In this document: positions 62,559-64,000 of the stretch, one piece after another
How the letters are laid out: each line of letters starts with the position of its first letter
Position numbering within the stretch: position 1 is the stretch's first letter
Source of the DNA: Lachnospiraceae bacterium
Lineage (GTDB): Bacteria; Bacillota; Clostridia; Lachnospirales; Lachnospiraceae
Length of the DNA: 64,000 nucleotides
Reading direction: 5' to 3'
NCBI GenBank assembly: GCA_022845955.1
Contig: AP025576.1
Span: 1,178,001 to 1,242,000 of the forward strand
Program-made: the position numbers and the translations under genes
The notes under the pieces: generated by a model
The model's input: only the letters and a program-made list of their open reading frames with translations
Databases searched by the model: none
Told to the model about the DNA's origin: nothing

Positions 62559-64000
62559 ATATACTTCTGGTAGATGATGATTATTATATAGTTGATACGG
62601 TAAAATCCATGATTGACTGGGAAAAAATCGGCATTGACGGTATTTATACCGCGCTGGATGCGGCGTCCGCCCGGAAGATCATGGAAGGGATTCCTATTCA
62701 GATCATATTGTGTGATATTGAAATGGGAAAAGAGTCGGGGCTGGATCTTGTGGAGTGGGCAAGGCAGCAGGGAAATGGGGCAAAGGTGATTTTCCTGACG
62801 AGCTATGCGGATTTTTCCTATGCACAAAAGGCGGTAACCCTGCAAAGCTTTGACTATCTGCTCAAACCGGTGCAGTTTCCCCTGCTGGAAAGCCGGCTGC
62901 TGAAGGCTGCGGAGGAGATTTCCCGGGAGGAGGCATATCAGGCCAATCTGGAAAAATGGATGAATTCCCAGACCGTGCGAAAAGAAAGCTTCTGGAGGAA
63001 ATTATTGTTTGAGGATTCCGATGATAAGGCCGTATCCCGCTGGATGGAAATTTTTGGCGTGAAATACGGGCAGGAGGACAGCTTTCTTTATATCTGTATT
63101 TCCATTTATGATTATGAAACGATTTATGAATCCCTGGAACGGGGAATGTTTGATTTCCTTATAGGAAATATCACCCACGAGATTTTTTCCCGGGAGGGAT
63201 ATGAGGTACAGGCATTGTTCCGTACGGATTCAGAAGATGCTTCCCAATGGAACATGGTGCTTGCGCATCCCGGGGGGACCGGCAGCCGGGAAGCGCTGGA
63301 GCAGCTTGGGGCAGAATACATTGATCAGATAGATCAGGTAATGCACAGCAAGGTAAGCTGCTATGTGGGCAGCAAAGCGCCCCTTCGGGAACTGGCAGCG
63401 GAAGCCAGGGCAGTCATGCGGATGCAGGAGGAGGATGTCCTGGGCATACGGAAGGTTAAGTTCCTTTCCGATTATGAAGAAAAGGAGATTCCCTATGTGG
63501 AGCCGGCCTTTACACTGTGGGAAGAGATGCTTTTACAGGGAGAGACGGAAAAACTGGTGCGGGAAATCAGCCTGTATGAAAACGGTCTGGAAATAAACGG
63601 AACCTGCAATGCCGGGACCCTGAAGCTTTTTCTTGGAGATTTCCAGCAGATGATATCTTCTGTTCTGCATAAAAAATGTATTTCCATGAACCGCCTCATG
63701 AAGGAGCCTGCGTTTTCCGATTACCGGGAAGCCGCCCGTTCCCTCTATCACTGCCGCCGTTATACCGAACGTGCGGTCAGAAAGGCCGCAGGCTATATCC
63801 GGTTTGTGGGCGAGGAAAAATCGGTGGTAGATGTGGTAAAAGATTATATTGAGGGACACCTGGACGAAGAACTGACCCGTGAAGATTTTGCCGCCCTGGT
63901 GTTCCTGAACGCGGATTATCTTGCCAGGCTATTCAAACAGGAAACCGGTCTGTCCATCGGAAATTATCTGGTGGAACAAAGAATGGGAAAAGCAAAACAG
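62555..64000 (+). CDS. YesN/AraC-type response regulator (cut by the window end)
   Basis: The frame is open from ATG 62555 to the end of the window, 482 codons. The receiver (1-120) has D7-D9, phospho-acceptor D54 in LCDIEMGKESG, T82 and K104 in YLLKPVQ. A long YesN-type middle region follows, and the start of an AraC helix-turn-helix is visible from about residue 430 (VVDVVKDYIEGHLDEELT, FLNADYLARLFKQETGLSI). About 30-50 residues with the second half of the DNA-binding domain are missing. It overlaps the kinase gene as ATGA and forms its cognate pair. Confidence 0.93.
   Translation, partial: MNILLVDDDYYIVDTVKSMIDWEKIGIDGIYTALDAASARKIMEGIPIQIILCDIEMGKESGLDLVEWARQQGNGAKVIFLTSYADFSYAQKAVTLQSFDYLLKPVQFPLLESRLLKAAEEISREEAYQANLEKWMNSQTVRKESFWRKLLFEDSDDKAVSRWMEIFGVKYGQEDSFLYICISIYDYETIYESLERGMFDFLIGNITHEIFSREGYEVQALFRTDSEDASQWNMVLAHPGGTGSREALEQLGAEYIDQIDQVMHSKVSCYVGSKAPLRELAAEARAVMRMQEEDVLGIRKVKFLSDYEEKEIPYVEPAFTLWEEMLLQGETEKLVREISLYENGLEINGTCNAGTLKLFLGDFQQMISSVLHKKCISMNRLMKEPAFSDYREAARSLYHCRRYTERAVRKAAGYIRFVGEEKSVVDVVKDYIEGHLDEELTREDFAALVFLNADYLARLFKQETGLSIGNYLVEQRMGKAKQ

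Overview
The window is a piece of a low-to-mid GC Firmicutes chromosome, most likely a gut-type Lachnospiraceae (Clostridia). The inference rests on gene content rather than on any search: YesM/YesN-type two-component pairs, LplB/YtcP-type sugar ABC permeases with a large lipoprotein binding protein, LL-diaminopimelate aminotransferase, an archaeal-type aspartyl-tRNA synthetase beside gatCAB under a T-box, an ANTAR protein beside glnA, a ZTP riboswitch, strong AGGAGG ribosome sites and many intrinsic terminators. No rRNA, tRNA, CRISPR array, phage or complete insertion sequence was seen. One Rpn-type nuclease/transposase-like gene is the only mobile-type protein.

Layout. 1-1644: tail of a sensor kinase and a YesN/AraC response regulator. 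1717-5197: an OmpR-type regulator/kinase pair with a lipoprotein gene, and a divergent, apparently frameshifted lipoprotein gene; an 11-bp-spaced TGTTACAAA-like direct repeat lies before both the regulator and the lipoprotein. 5539-7594: Rpn-family protein and an NAD-dependent epimerase-like protein. 8060-15272: carbohydrate operon (two permeases, binding lipoprotein, LacI regulator, cytoplasmic GH2 glycosidase). 15589-21801: SAM hydrolase family protein, HisC-like aminotransferase, small export protein, methyltransferase, Hsp33, NAD synthetase. 21856-25011: anchored protein and GNAT (minus strand), then a chemoreceptor with a CZB zinc-binding domain. 25112-29349: glnA, ANTAR protein, dapF, dapL. 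29565-34809: Asn-type T-box, archaeal-type AspRS, gatCAB. 34950-38882: two GGDEF genes and a BTAD regulator. 38970-42826: membrane proteins, guaB, acetyltransferase. 42846-50276: phosphatase, TetR, then monofunctional transglycosylase, response regulator, kinase and ABC exporter, which looks like an envelope-stress module. 50385-54192: GT-C type membrane protein, then ZTP riboswitch, PurO and a stand-alone AICAR transformylase. 54385-64000: DUF975 protein with a Gln/Tyr/Gly/Asn tail, GlnRS, MocR regulator, aldehyde dehydrogenase, DUF3783 protein, and a YesM/YesN pair cut by the window end.

How it fits together. Several blocks centre on glutamine/ammonia use: GS with ANTAR, GatCAB, NadE with its own glutaminase, GuaB feeding GuaA, GlnRS, and the ZTP-controlled last two steps of IMP synthesis. 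The AspRS-GatCAB cluster makes Asn-tRNA(Asn) by transamidation and its leader carries GAAC, in which a Glu and an Asn codon overlap. DapL and DapF sit together and give meso-diaminopimelate for wall and lysine.

The most unusual structure is not a gene. The 3' ends of aspS and guaB, stop codon included, are tandemly duplicated just past the gene with periods of 63 and 51 bp (both multiples of three). The repeat units are bounded by palindromes, so the genuine stop codon sits in the loop of a potential hairpin. dapL also ends in a tandem GGGATTAA repeat that repeats its stop codon. Long intergenic palindromes, one in a divergent promoter region and one GC-rich copy inside a permease gene, point to dispersed hairpin repeats in this genome.
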